From: Paraphoma chrysanthemicola
Lineage: Eukaryota > Ascomycota > Dothideomycetes > Pleosporales > Phaeosphaeriaceae
Assembly: GCA_020744225.1 (NCBI GenBank)
Contig: JAGMWG010000012.1
Location: 310,001-374,000, forward strand
Direction of reading: 5' to 3'
Length of the DNA: 64,000 bases
A program made the translations under genes and the position numbers. Positions 53,085 to 64,000 of the stretch are shown in pieces. Every line of letters starts with the position of its first letter. Within the stretch, counting starts at the first letter, position 1. The notes beneath the pieces are model-generated. The model saw nothing but the letters and a program-made list of their open reading frames with translations, searched no databases and was not told where the DNA came from.

Positions 53085-54800
53085 TCAAGCATCTAGTACT
53101 TGCAACATTTCTTCTACGCTCGGAAACTTCTCTCTTTCTTTCCCTTTCACCTTTCCCCTCGCCCTCTCCGCCTTGTCGATCGTCTTCCAATCAGCCCAGC
53201 TCAGCGGTCGGACGCCTTTACTCGTCACCTCTTCTTTGACTCCGTCCCAACCCAGACCAGTGCTTTCGCTCATACCATGGACATCATTGAGGAAAGGAAC
53301 ACCAGCTGCCCAGTCCTGCGCGATGATGTCCGCGGATGAAAAGGCGTCATTCATAGTGCTTGCAATGACGCCGGTCGGGCCACGCTTGACCCATCCAGCG
53401 CAATACAAGCCATGAACATGACCAGCTGTCAAATTTCCCGGACCGGATGAAGGCGTGATGATACGGCCGTGGACGTCGTTGGGGAGGATGCCGAGTTTGC
53501 TGTCGAAAGGCACGCCGAGCTCCGAAAGTCCGGGCAGCGCGGTCGATTTGTAGCCCACAGACCGGAAAGCTAGTGAGGCGTCCATGGTCACTTCTTCGTC
53601 TGTGGGTACAACACGCGCGGAGTGGTCGAACGGGTCGGTGCCAGGGGCGAATTGTTGCTTCGTGAAGGTGATTGAGGAGAGGTGACCGGAGTTTGCAGCC
53701 ATTGACTTAGGAGCTTTTAGAAAATCCAGGGCCCATGATTTTGCCGAGTCTTGGGGTGTGTCTGGTGTACCTTTGAGCAGCACCTCGCCGATGCGCTTCT
53801 GTATTCGAGGCAGCTTCTTTATCTCTGGTGGGTATAAGGTGCGGTCGATCGGCTCGAAGGCGACGGACGGAATGTGCATGAGCTCGCGGGCTTCTTTGAC
53901 TGTAAACGCAGCCTGTCATGTTATTAGCAATCTTGCTCAGGGCGTTTCTATCCGGGAACAGGTTACCTGCACAGGACCGCGCCGCCCAACAACCCTCACA
54001 GACCTGACCTTGCTCTCCGACAAGGTCTGTATAGCCTGCTCTGTGATGTCGGTCGACTTGAGCGTATCCACTGGTGTCAGGAGCATGCGCACAACGTCCA
54101 AAGCGACATTGCCCTGCCCAATGACGACTGCTTGCTCTCCTGCCTGCAATTGGGGTTGCAAGCCCTGAAACTGCGGCAAGCCATTGTACCAGCCCACGAA
54201 CTCGCGCGCCGAGAAGACGCCCGGGAGGTCCTCCCCGGGTATTCCTAGCTTTCGATCCTCGCTTGCCCCGTACGAAAATAGAATGGCATCATAGTGCGGC
54301 TTCAGTTGGCTGAGCGCAATATCATGACCAACACGCACGTTGCCAACATAATTGAACCGCGGAGAGAGGGCAAGTTCTTCAAACGTGTCTTGACAGTTCT
54401 TTACGTCCGGATGGTCGGGTGCAACGCCGAACCGAACGAGGCCGTAGGGCACAGGAAGCTGCTCATACATGTCGATGACGGCATCTTGGATTTTGTTGAT
54501 CAGTCGATACGCCGTGTAGAATCCTGCTGGGCCAGATCCAATGACAGCAACTCGCAGGCGCTTTCGCGATGCTGTTGCAGTACTGTAGGCATTGCGGGTG
54601 AGACGTGCCGGGGTTGTGAACCTTTTCGCTGGGTGCGTAAACGGTCGAGACGTAGTGGAGTCATGGCGGGGATTGTCGAGGCTTCTTAGAGCCTGTACTG
54701 GAGCTGGCCGGCCATTTCGCACTATTGACGCTGTTGCTATGCGACGAACACAACTAGCGCACATGTACGGTGCTTCGAGAAGTCGTTGAGTGGGAGGCAT
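53085..54800 (-). CDS. ARH1: NADPH:adrenodoxin oxidoreductase, mitochondrial
   Basis: FAD flavoprotein that passes electrons from NADPH to ferredoxin (Yah1) for iron-sulfur cluster, heme A and coenzyme Q synthesis in the matrix. Exons 54800..53967 and 53912..53085, with a 54-nt intron (GTAACC donor, GACAG acceptor); 553 residues, longer than yeast Arh1 (493) because of an 80-residue Arg/Ser/Thr-rich, acid-poor presequence. FAD-binding motif VAVIGSGPAGFYTAYRL at about 84-100, then YEQLPVPYGLVRFGVAPDHP, NADPH-binding VVIGQGNVALDVVRML, and the C-terminal GLYCAGWVKRGPTGVIAST, all hallmarks of the family. The start at MPPTQRLLEAP is preferred over the ATG 18 codons upstream because it directly opens the presequence. 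Confidence 0.93.
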
Positions 54801-55389
54801 GGTGTGCAGGTGCTGCACGCTGTGTGACGCTTGCAGTTCCCGACAGCAGCTCAATGACTAAGACAAAATCAACGGTCTTCACTCCACAACTGCAGCATGC
54901 ATGTCCACCTCAGACACGATGCAAAAGACCATCACATGCTGCGATAAGAAGACTTATTGTGCCCGGTTGCACGATCCGAGATATGTCACCGTTGGGTCGA
55001 GATGCAGGTCGCCTCGGACGTTCGCTCCCACGAGACCGAGAACGACAAAGCCAACCTTGCTTTCATCACGTCCGGCCTCAGCACCCCACCTGTTCGATAA
55101 CCCATCAAGGCTCAGCCGCCGGGGCTAGTTTAGTCGATGCACATACCATGCCGTCTCACCCGCAGTCTTCACGTCATGGGCGCAAAGCACATGCATTGGC
55201 GGAATGTGATCGTCTCCATGGCAACCACTGTTTACTACCTCATACCTCCAGATTCTCCCGCGCCCCCATGTTAATCATCGCCAGCATTCCTTCGCTTAGT
55301 GAACGTCCCTCAGCACTTCACCTTCGTTCCTGACGGTCGTGCGAAAGTGGCCCACCTCATTCATTACCACCTCATCGCGTCTTGCAATC
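54801..55389. other. Divergent promoter region (ARH1 / four-TM protein)
   Basis: 589 bp between two gene starts. Plus-strand frames here (from 54770) run antisense into ARH1 and stop before the next gene; I do not call them. No clear TATA box. Confidence 0.5.
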
Positions 55390-57517
55390 ATGGTTGGCCG
55401 GTTCCAGCCCTATCTGTACAATGCGCCCGTCGACGACTCCGATTTCAATCCCAAGGCTGTGACCATGGCCAGTCGCATGCCACCATCGCCGACCAAGAAG
55501 AAGCAGGACGGACCTCTACTCGACTTCAACAAGCATCCCGACAGCTACCTGATTCTACCATATGGCAACAGGAACGTAAAGCCTATGCATAAGAACACCA
55601 AGGTGTTCGTCAAGGTTGCACGATGGATGCAGCTCTTCTTTCGGATATGCACTTTACTAGGCGCAGTAGGTGTGCTGCTTTGCGGTATCTTCATTCGAGG
55701 CGCCGCCGACTCGGAAGGGTACATCATGAGAATACCAGTATGTGTACGCCAACGCAGACGCTAAACTCTTCTGACATGTACAGCCCGGTGTCGACCTCGT
55801 TGTGTGTCTCTATGCCATCTATCACCTCGTCCGCAATGCGAAATCACGTCCTCCGGGGAGCTCAGCGAGCTATCACTTCTTCGCGCTTGTGACTGATGCC
55901 GGTTTTATACCCTTCTACGTCTTCACCGTGATACTGGGAAGACGCAATTCCGACATGGAGGCCGGCACAGTCGGTCGCTGGAGGACTATGTTTCCAACGG
56001 ATGAAGAAACGAACAAGATTCTCACAACAACATGGCTGACAGCGACCACGGTTGCAGGCTTGCATCTGATCTCGCTTCTCATGGATCTGTATCTCCTCAT
56101 CGTCTTCAGGAAGATCACAAAGATGCCACCGGACATGAACCCGCTGGAAGACAACCTGACATCACGCAAGAAGAATAAGCACAAGCACAAAAACTCTTCC
56201 ATCTCCGCCATCACACCCCTCACGGGTGACAAGGAGAAGCGCTTCAGTGCGCAGAGCACAATCGCTGGAGATCGCCTCTCACAGGCCGACCCTCTGCTCT
56301 CGAAGGACGTTCCCAGCCCAAACAAGAACCAGGTTGCTTTTATGCACACGAGAACTAACTCGGGGATGACTTACTCGCCACACACGCCGCAATCAGCACG
56401 GCAATCCAAAGAAAGGTTCTCCATGTACTCGCAACCTCCCATGGCCCACCAATCTCGACGAAGCCTGAACCATCGCGATGACCTACTGCGCCGTGACGAT
56501 GGTGATGACAACGAAACCCTCGCGCAACGGAAGACAATGCTCGCACAACAAGCCAACATCAAGCGACACTCAAGGAACGACTCTTATGTCACCAATTCGT
56601 CTAAGGAGCAGTTCTACACGCCTCCTGCGACTGCTCAGAATGACCAACAAGGAACAGCGGGCGACCTCTCGCTGCAAAGAAATAGCCGCGAGAACCTTCA
56701 AAACGACAACTGGTTCGTCCATCCTGATCAAGGTGATGAGCCAGAGCAGACCGAGCATTACCCCGAGCCATCTCGCAAGCAGTCTGTATTCAACAACAAT
56801 CCTTCAAACAAGGGCTACAGTACCCTCTCTCCGTACGACGACGTGTCTGATCTAGAGGATGAGCAGCCCGAGAAGCCAATGGTACCCCCACCCCTTCGCC
56901 AACCTCTCCGCATGAACCCACCGACTCCACCGCCTGCCACGAAATTTGACCAACACAGGAGTACACCTCCTTCAGGCCTGAAGCGCACACAGACAACAAC
57001 CTCCGTCTCGACCGACTCCACTTTCAACCGCGCACTCTCGCAATCTCGCAGCGGGACACCCAAGACTCGATACTATGGCGATCTCAAAGCCGCAACACAA
57101 GGCGTCCGCAGCGGTCAATCCCCCGCAAATTCACCCAGCACGTCCCCAACCAAAGGCTCTTTCCGCAACCAGCCAAACCAGTTCCCCTCCGCCACCAAAC
57201 AATACATCTCCAACACCCCACCACCGTCCTCGCACTCGCCAGTCAAGAACTCACCATTCACCCTCGACAAGAAGTCATACACCAGCGTGCGCAGAACAGG
57301 CGAGATGGGATATACGCCTGTTCAAGGCCAGTCGCCACGCGTGGTCAGCAGGTCGGGCGTGGACTATATGAACCCGTATGAGTTTGACGACTCTGATCTT
57401 GGCACGCCGGGGCGGAGGCGCGATGTTAGCGGGAAAATTGCGGAGGAGGGGAGAGGAGGAATGGGGAAGGGTGGTTGGGGTGGTATGACGTACAGGAAGA
57501 TTAGTGGTATCGCCTAG
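55390..57517 (+). CDS. Four-TM membrane protein with long disordered tail
   Basis: 693 residues. Exon 1 55390..55737 and exon 2 55784..57517; 46-nt intron (GTATGT, GTACAG) located between TM1 and TM2. Helix 1 is about residues 78-100 (LLGAVGVLLCGIFIRGA), helix 2 near 117-135 (DLVVCLYAIYHLV), helix 3 near 147-168 (FFALVTDAGFIPFYVFTVILG), helix 4 near 195-220 (TVAGLHLISLLMDLYLLIVF). The remaining 470 residues are Ser/Thr/Pro/Gln-rich, with RKKNKHKHKNS just after the last helix and many possible phospho-sites, ending YRKISGIA. The topology resembles MARVEL-type or other small fungal plasma-membrane proteins; I recognise no named family. It could organise a membrane domain or carry a signalling tail; that is inference. 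Confidence 0.78.
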
Positions 57518-57801
57518 GCCATTATATTCAGAAGCATTTTTAGGGATGGAGTTTTGGAGTTAAAAGCGTTTGGGGTATTGGAATATGGAGGATATACATG
57601 TGTAGACATGTATGTGTACAAAGAGTTTGACGAGATGAGGAGGAACATACAGGGAATGTTGATGATATGAATTCCAGCTTCAGCAATGGCTACCTGCTAC
57701 CTGTGTATACGTACGTGCAACCTACTCGATACCACAACCACCAAACATTCCTTGCAACCTTATCCACCACCTATCCCATCCCCTCAATCATCCACTCGCC
57801 T

Positions 57802-59848
57802 CTAAGCATACGTGTTCCCATAATCCCACTTGGGCAACTTCATCGTCCCAAACTCATTCAAATGCCTATGCATATCAAAGCTATTCCACAGCAAATGCGG
57901 CTCATGTCCCCAGCCCTTCCTCAAGCACTCAAACTCAGCCTTGTCGAAATAGTCCTGCAGAATATCCTTATACTCCGGGTGCGCGCACTTGTTGATAATC
58001 ACCCTGGCGCGTTCCCGGGGCGAGAGGCCGCGCACATCAGCGAGACCCTGCTCTGTGACGATGACATCGAGATCGTGCTCGGTCTGGTCGATATGTGTGC
58101 ACATAGGTACGATACAAGAAACTCCGTGTGGATCGGTTTTGCTGGGTCGCGTGGATGGGGTGTGCATGATCGAGTACTTTGCGGAGCGGAGGAAATCTGC
58201 GGAGCCGCCTAGGCCGTTGAGCATGCGGGAGCCCATGACACAGGTGCTGTTTGCGTGCGCATAGATGTCGACTTCGACTGGGGTGTTCATTCCAATGACG
58301 CCCAAGCGGCGGATGATTTCAGGGCTGTTGGAAACTTGTTGCGATCGGAGCAGGAGCTTGGGCGCATATCTGTCCCAGTTCTCGTAGAAGCGGTGGAAGC
58401 CGTCGGGCGAGAAGCGGATGGATGTTGCGGTGGCGAAGTCGAGATTGCCCGAGTCGAAGAGGTCGAGGAACGAGTCTTGAAGGACTTCGGTCCAGACTTT
58501 GAGGTTCTTGAAGTTGGCGCCGCCGGACTGTGGATTGTCAGACAGCTAGTTGAAGCGTGAGAGAAGAATGGACTTACTGCTAGGCCTCCGACGACCGCGT
58601 TTGCAATGTTGCCAATACCAGACTGAATTGGAAGAAGGTTCTGGGGTAGGCGTCCATGCTTGACTTCGTGCTGGAGGAACTCAATCAAGTTGCCTGCAAT
58701 TGCGCGTGAAGTGGCATCCTCTGGCGCATTTGGCTGCGTCTGATCTGGGTAGTCGCTTTCGACGATTGCAACAACGCGTTCTGGATCGATTGGAATATGG
58801 GGCGTTCCGATTCTGTCTTCAGGTGCCATGATCAGATACGGCTTCCTTCGTGGTGGCAAATCGGTCATGGTGATGTCGTGAAGGCCTTCAAAAGAAGGAG
58901 CAGCAGTGTTGACTTCGATGATGATCTTGTCGGCCATCTGGATTAATTCTGGTGACGCTCCTACACTAGCTCCTGGTATGATGCCACCATCTTCCGTGAT
59001 TGCTGACGCTTCGACGATCGTAACATCGAGCCTGTGTCCCGGCTTGTCCATCGTGTAGAAGCTATCTTGCTTTAGAGGAAACTCTCAATTTGAGTCCATG
59101 TCGGCTTATCCGTACTTACCCATACATGAGATCCACAGGAAACATACTCAGATGTTTGTCGAAGAACTTGATGTTGCCATTGTTGATGCCTTTCGCAATT
59201 TCCTTGCCGACCTGATGCGGCGACCGGCGCTCAATCATATTCAGACGAGCCCACCGGTTCTCAGTCTCCGCACCAGATGACGCTCCAACAAAGAGATTGT
59301 ACTTGAGCTGTCCTTGCAAGTTGTTCTTCTCGACATGGTCTGCTAGAGCTGTTGGAATCTTCCTGTGACTGCATTAGTTTCTGGTCGGGCCGTATCCTAC
59401 TCTTGGACTGATCATTTCGATGAAAACACTCTCAAAAGGGTCTCTAAAACCGCTGGGCTACTTCCAGTCCAAGGAAGTCCTGCATTGATCACCTCTTGCT
59501 CATGATGCAAGCGCGAGTCCAGAATTGTGGAGTCGGACATAGCTCGGGGATCCACCTCGTCCCAAACTTCCGTTCCACCTCGGACCACGCAACAGCAACA
59601 GAAATTCACAGTGCTCGAGACTGGCTGTCAAAGTGATGAGAGGAATGCTTACTTTGGATATCCCACGCCTGTGAAGCCAGACCATCCCTAGACTTGGGTC
59701 AATGGGTGCTTCACATGAAGCTCGTACATCGACCACTCACCACGTATGCGCCATTGGGGAAATGATGAAGCAAATCCTCGGCTTTCGCAATCTTCTTGAG
59801 ATAGCTAGGCCTTCTGACTCTTGATTTCAATGCTGCTGAGACAGACAT
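57802..59848 (-). CDS. ACH1: Acetyl-CoA hydrolase / CoA-transferase, mitochondrial
   Basis: Mitochondrial enzyme that transfers CoA between succinyl-CoA, acetate and propionate; it detoxifies acetate and propionyl-CoA and helps provide acetyl units. Five exons: 59848..59741, 59687..59653 (35 nt), 59362..59120, 59061..58578, 58527..57802; 531 residues (yeast Ach1 has 526). Seen: AALKSRVRRPSYLKKI at the start, WSGFTGVGYPKKIPTALADH joining exons 2 and 3, FVGASSGAETENRWA, FFDKHLSMFPVDLMYG, IVEASAITEDGGIIPGASVG, GIGNIANAVVGGL, and NTPVEVDIYAHANST then NGLGGSADFLRSAKYSI near the C-terminal active-site region. Intron 2 is 290 nt, far longer than all others here, while the remaining introns are 50-58 nt. 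The start is the only ATG before exon 1 coding sequence. Confidence 0.93.
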
Positions 59849-60471
59849 GTTGTTTTGCTTCGCCCTTCAGCAACGCAAGATGCTTATCGATAACTCCGCG
59901 CCAAAGCTCAAGCTCGCTGCGGAGCTCGTGGGGTCGAGTGGAACAAGGAGAAAAGAGTGGAGAGATGCCGTACAAGATGAATTGGTGGACTTTAGATGGG
60001 ATGGAGGTCACAGAGTATTTGTAGCATGCGAGGCTCTGACTAAGGTATTGCATGGTGCTGCAGTGGGCTGATTACCTGGACCCACACAAGCATGACGTTT
60101 GGCTCCCGCATGCCCCGGTCGTCGCGAGCTGCAGGAACACAATTCGAGAATGTGAATGAATGGCTTTAATTTCGTGTCTTCGTTAAAATATGTGCTTCAC
60201 CTATCGATGGCAGACTTCCAAAAAGGTCAGTCAGATAACAGAATGACGCGCAGTAACGAGAATAGGCTGCCCTTGGTGTCGCTTCAGACCGTTATCTCGA
60301 ATTGACAACAGACACAACAACAGCTGCAGGAACAATGTTGAAGCCAATGAATGCATATGAATATGTTGAGTGCAGATGGGTATTTCCAAACGCCGGCCAT
60401 GCGGTGCATTTGAAGAGCCTTGTAAAGATGATGACAACTAGGAGCCGTTGCGTTCAAACTCGCACTGAATG
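59849..60471. other. Intergenic region upstream of ACH1
   Basis: 623 bp holding the ACH1 promoter and the 3' UTR of the Whi5-family gene. No gene or repeat recognised. Confidence 0.5.
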
Positions 60472-61914
60472 TTATCGAGCAGGGTGGGCGGCATAAGGCC
60501 CGTATTGATGATGTGGTGGCGGAGGCATTTGGTGATACACGCTGCGCTTCTCTTGCGGCGGGTATGCCTCAAACATTACGCGTCTTTGGGGCGCGTCAGT
60601 CCTGAGAGGGCTTGGAGCAGTCTGGCTGGTGTGGGGAAATCGCCCCGAGTTGTTAGGACTGCTCATGAAGAGGAGGGTATCAACAGCATCCTTCTCTGCT
60701 TGCTGACTAGGCATTCGGAGGATACCTGCCCGAGGCGTTGCAGGTGCTTGTTGCCCGACGCCCAAATCGCTGAAATGCTTTCGCTGACCCGCGCCTATGA
60801 GTGGGGGCGGCGGATGCGAAACGCTGGATCTTCTCCGGCGCCCGGGTTGAATCTCAAGTGCAGGGGCAAGACCGAGGCCTTGTTGCGATCCTGTGACCGA
60901 GATCAGGTTTGCTGCTGCAGTCATGGCTGGCTTTGTTGTTGCACGCCAATATACTACTATATAATCAACCACGTGTATCAAGCCAAACGTCAAGAAGAGA
61001 ACTCACACGACGGCGTGGCTGCATGAGATCGCGCCGGGTCTGATGCTGGCGACATGATCATTTGATCTGAATTCTCGGAGACACCGCTTGGTCTGCGCCG
61101 GCGGTCAAAAGTCAATGGCGACTCAAAGGCAAGCCGGTCACTCCGTCCTGGTGCAGAGTTGGGTGAGCCTCGCTGTGAGTGGACCTCCTCGAGCTCCTCG
61201 AGTGATTGTTTTTCCCAGCCATTCTGCACTTTGACCATGGCGTAGGATAAACGCGTCTTGAGTTGAGCGGAAAGCTGCATATGCGTTAGCACCCTGCAGA
61301 CCGCATCGCAGAACGCGACCACGCACCTCTCCAATCCGCGTTCCCGAATGTGTGTCCATGCTTTTGTTCCGCTTGTGTGCTGCCATTTTCCCATGATAGC
61401 TGTGTGCAGCTACTCCAGCGCCCTTCACCGTGCCATCTGCTGTTCTCTTGGACCCTTGGGCGAGTGGAGAATCGAGTGCCATGGGGCTAGCTGCAGTGTC
61501 ACCAGTTCGCGGTGCGTTTGCGGCATCTGTGTCGATCCGCGGGGCAGCTGTTGGCGCGTCATTCACGCGTGGTCGGTTTGGCGATGGTGGCATTGATGCC
61601 TCGACGGGCTTGGTGATCTGGCCGAAGGCCACATTGGACAATTGAAACGCGAAGTCGGTATCTGCTACCGTTGACGTCGACAGATTGCTGGAGGATGAGG
61701 GCAGTTTGGGTGCCGAGAACGTGCTTGACACGGTCGAGGCAGTTGACTCTTGCGAGTCCTGAAGGTCTGACTTGTGTAGCGTGGGAGTGGCAGATGTATG
61801 GCTGATATTGGGGTTGTCCGATGTTGCAATTGGTAAATGGCTGTTCCTTGAATGAGGTTCACTGTCGGCCATAACCGTGGCGGCGGGGTAGTGTGCCTCG
61901 ACCTCTGATGACAT
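60472..61914 (-). CDS. Whi5/Nrm1-family G1/S transcriptional repressor
   Basis: 431 residues from three exons: 61914..61327, 61274..61007 and 60911..60472, introns 52 and 95 nt, all phases closing. The first 196 residues are Ser/Thr/Pro-rich with many SP/TP sites (possible CDK targets). Exon 2 begins with the GTB-type motif of the Whi5/Nrm1/Srl3 family, LSAQLKTRLSYAMVKVQNGW followed by EKQSLEELEE (about 197-226), which binds SBF/MBF-type transcription complexes. The C-terminal part is basic/Pro-rich and contains EKDAVDTLLFMSSPNNS, similar to a second conserved block in fungal members. It probably acts in the nucleus to hold G1/S genes off until CDK phosphorylation. Whether it corresponds to Whi5 or Nrm1 cannot be decided. 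The frame is open to 61992, but MSSEVEAHYP is the likelier start. Confidence 0.83.
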
Positions 61915-62769
61915 GGGAACCAAGTGAAACCAAAAAAACCAGAAAGCGAAATACTTCGCAAGCTCACTAAGTTGAAGGATGGAAGTATCCAAGCACCGGG
62001 GTCCGTTGATAAAATGGGTTGGTTTGGATACCTGGTACGCGATAGACGTGTCTCGGGCACTTGACGAACGCGGCGGTTCCAGCCGACTGACGCGATAGAA
62101 CAGACCGACAAGGGACCCTGTTGGCTGCGAACGCGAGGAGAAGTCAGGGGTCGATGGTCTCCGTCGAAGTGCGCGTCGCGTGAAAGGAGTGTGAGTGAAG
62201 CAGGCGGCACCGATGTTCGGGTAACTGCCTTCTCTACCGCGCGGTCACATGAGTTGGACGCGCCAGCCCTGCAGCTGATTTAGCGGGTGGCGACAGCAAT
62301 TGATTCCCAACACACCCTCTGCTGGAATTAGCCTCATGCAATGCAGGGAATAAATATTTCTTCCGTGCATACTCCGCATTGCGCCATTGTTGTTTGTCTA
62401 CAGAGAAGTATAAGCATGACAGCGCATGTCAAACGCGGATGCGGCGCTCGCATGCATGTCATGCGCGTTCGCGTATCCACGCGTCCTCGTTCGCAGGTGT
62501 GCGCCAATGCTCTGTGGAGAAGGATGATTGTCCGCTCCACGTAGGAGATTGGCGACCATGCTGCTGGCACAACGCAAAAGGCGAGGCCAACAACTACATG
62601 AGATGTGCCCGGACATACCAGGTGTGTCAAACGGAGTTGTCATTGCGCCAATAGAACAGCTCATGCTGCCTCTGCAGCTGCTATCAGATGTGTTATACAA
62701 AGCTTACAACCAGATATGTAACACCATTCCGAGACCACAAGCCAGTAACGCCAACTAAGAATATCAGTT
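61915..62769. other. Intergenic region upstream of the Whi5-family gene
   Basis: 855 bp between the start of the Whi5-family gene and the 3' end of the thioesterase gene. An ACGCGT (MCB-like) hexamer lies at 62479-62484, 565 bp before the ATG. Frames on both strands are without domains. Confidence 0.45.
62479..62484 (+). promoter_or_regulatory. MCB-like hexamer ACGCGT
   Basis: A single palindromic ACGCGT, the core of the MBF-binding MluI cell-cycle box, in the upstream region of the Whi5-family gene. One hexamer at this distance may well be chance. Confidence 0.2.
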
Positions 62770-63753
62770 TTACAACTCGATAATTTGTTGCTCTCCTTCA
62801 TCAATACCCTTCCAGCTGCCGCTCTTAGTGCTGAAATACTTGCTGAAAACATCAATCAACACATCATCGTCCAACTGCATGTGTCCGCCCTCCGTTGTTT
62901 CGAAATGTAGCCCTCCCTTCTGGTCGAGCTTCTTGAGCCCAATCCAGTCCTCCTTGTAGATGTCTCTGTCCTTGAGTGGCGTCACCGTGCCATCTGTTCC
63001 ATTCGTGTATGCGAACCAGCCACTTTCTTTCGGGATGACCGTCGTGTCGTCTTCAAACAGATACATGACGAAGTTGTCTAGCTGCGCGAGGTTCTTCGCG
63101 TAGGTGACATTCTTGAGTGCGCGCTCGTTGTTTATGTCTGCCAGGAAATTGCTGTTCTCGAGGTACTCCTCCGTCGGTTCGCCAGTTGTGTCGTTCGTAG
63201 ATTTGAAGTACTGTGCCGGTACAAGATTGCCCTGAACCCAATGGCCCCATGTGTTTGACTTCAAGAGGCCGACATAGCCCTTGCAGAGCCAGTCTCCATC
63301 TTTACAGATCTGGTATTTCGCAATGCCGTTGTGCTGGCTCCCAAAGGTGACCAGATTTCTGACTTTGATGCTATCGCCGCACCTCTCTATCAGACCCCGA
63401 AGAAATTGCCCGCCTTGTGAGAAGCCGAGAGCGTTGAAGCCTGGTGCCTGGGACAAGACTTCGTGCTCTTGAATATCGATACAGACCTGAGCAATCTGCT
63501 CGGTCAGGTTTCCGAGGAATGTTGCACGGCTGTCGGTGCCAGGATCATCGTGACACCGAATGTAGTAAACATATGTTCCTGGGTTGGTCTCGTTCGCGAG
63601 GTCGCCAACGCTATGCAAACCGTCTGCGGCGTAGTTGTCACCTAGGCCATGCCAGATGAGCAGCGGAAGTGGCTGGGAGGAGGCTCGCGTGAGTGGCGAG
63701 GCGAGAACTTGCGTAACTAACAGCAGAGACGATATGGAAACGAGTCGCAGCAT
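62770..63753 (-). CDS. PPT1: Palmitoyl-protein thioesterase (PPT1-like)
   Basis: Secreted or vacuolar/lysosomal alpha/beta-hydrolase that cleaves thioester-linked palmitate from proteins. 327 residues from ATG 63753; the signal peptide MLRLVSISSLLLVTQVLASP is obvious, and the frame upstream (to 63882) looks like 5' UTR. Seen: LPLLIWHGLGDNY near the N-terminus, nucleophile motif GFSQGGQFLRGLIERCG (Ser 112), TFGSQHNGIAKY, FLADINNERALKN, FVMYLFEDDTTVIPKESGWF with the likely catalytic Asp, and EGGHMQLDDD with the catalytic His. All match the order and spacing of animal PPT1. Several N-x-S/T sequons fit a secretory protein. Single exon. Absent from baker's yeast but common in filamentous fungi. 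Confidence 0.93.
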   Translation of the reverse strand: MLRLVSISSLLLVTQVLASPLTRASSQPLPLLIWHGLGDNYAADGLHSVGDLANETNPGTYVYYIRCHDDPGTDSRATFLGNLTEQIAQVCIDIQEHEVLSQAPGFNALGFSQGGQFLRGLIERCGDSIKVRNLVTFGSQHNGIAKYQICKDGDWLCKGYVGLLKSNTWGHWVQGNLVPAQYFKSTNDTTGEPTEEYLENSNFLADINNERALKNVTYAKNLAQLDNFVMYLFEDDTTVIPKESGWFAYTNGTDGTVTPLKDRDIYKEDWIGLKKLDQKGGLHFETTEGGHMQLDDDVLIDVFSKYFSTKSGSWKGIDEGEQQIIEL

Positions 63754-64000
63754 CGGTGCGGTGCTAGATGTGTGGTGTTGTGAAGAGGGTTCGTGAGGCG
63801 CAGCAAGAGTGCTGGTACCTTGAATGGCGTCAAGATTGATGGGAGGCAGGTTTAGCCGGACCGAGGTCGGCTGTACTTTCACATCTTGATATCTCCCTTA
63901 ACAGCGATGGCAAACGAAGGGCGAGAGGGCACCGTCATCGACACCTTGTTTGCGAAGTTACCTTAAGGGGAAATTCTGACTGATGCGCGAGGGTACCGAA

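Overview
The window is nuclear DNA of a filamentous ascomycete (Pezizomycotina; Dothideomycetes would fit, but that is an inference). The reasons are many short GT-AG introns (about 48-95 nt, branch points such as GCTAAC), the fungus-specific translation factor EF-3, Whi5-type and 2EXR proteins, long low-complexity protein tails, and genes on both strands without operons. I rebuilt exon structures by hand from splice consensus and reading-frame continuity. The frames close exactly for every multi-exon gene I give with confidence above 0.5, apart from the TAG problem described below.

Layout. 0-5 kb: 3' part of an MFS sugar transporter, an Atos-like regulator (-), and the rRNA-processing protein FYV7 (+). 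7.5-9 kb: a seven-exon Myb factor. 10.9-11.9 kb: an unknown conserved-looking protein whose 5' end is interrupted by an in-frame TAG. 13.0 kb: a tRNA-Lys(CTT) with two introns. 14-19 kb: a basic-secretory-protein-type metallopeptidase (-), EMW1/TTC27 (+) and a small unknown protein (-). 20 kb: a 56-bp minisatellite. 21.7-29.7 kb: BST1 (+), BMS1 (-) and the proteinase B inhibitor PBI2 (+). 30-34 kb: a Cys-rich single-pass surface protein (-) and a mitochondrial PDH/BCKDH kinase (-). 36.5-41 kb: a Cys/His-cluster protein (-) and a GIY-YIG-like plus Cys-cluster protein (+). 41-46 kb: a gene-poor, repeat-bearing block. 46-64 kb: EF-3 (-), a 2EXR protein (+), ARH1 (-), a four-TM protein (+), ACH1 (-), a Whi5-family G1/S repressor (-) and a palmitoyl-protein thioesterase (-).

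Most genes are housekeeping: ribosome biogenesis (FYV7, BMS1, perhaps EMW1), elongation (EF-3), mitochondrial acetyl-CoA, PDH and iron-sulfur metabolism (ACH1, PDK, ARH1), GPI-anchor remodelling (BST1) and lysosomal depalmitoylation (PPT1-like). They do not form a metabolic cluster.

The most unusual item is the tRNA-Lys gene. Besides the ordinary intron after position 37, its D-arm is split by a 53-nt insert with GTACGT, GCTAAC and CCAG in spliceosomal order. Removing the insert restores a complete cloverleaf. Second is the gene at 10.9-11.9 kb, where a classic nuclear-localisation motif lies between an in-frame TAG and the next ATG. Third is the GIY-YIG-like protein fused to several CxxC clusters.
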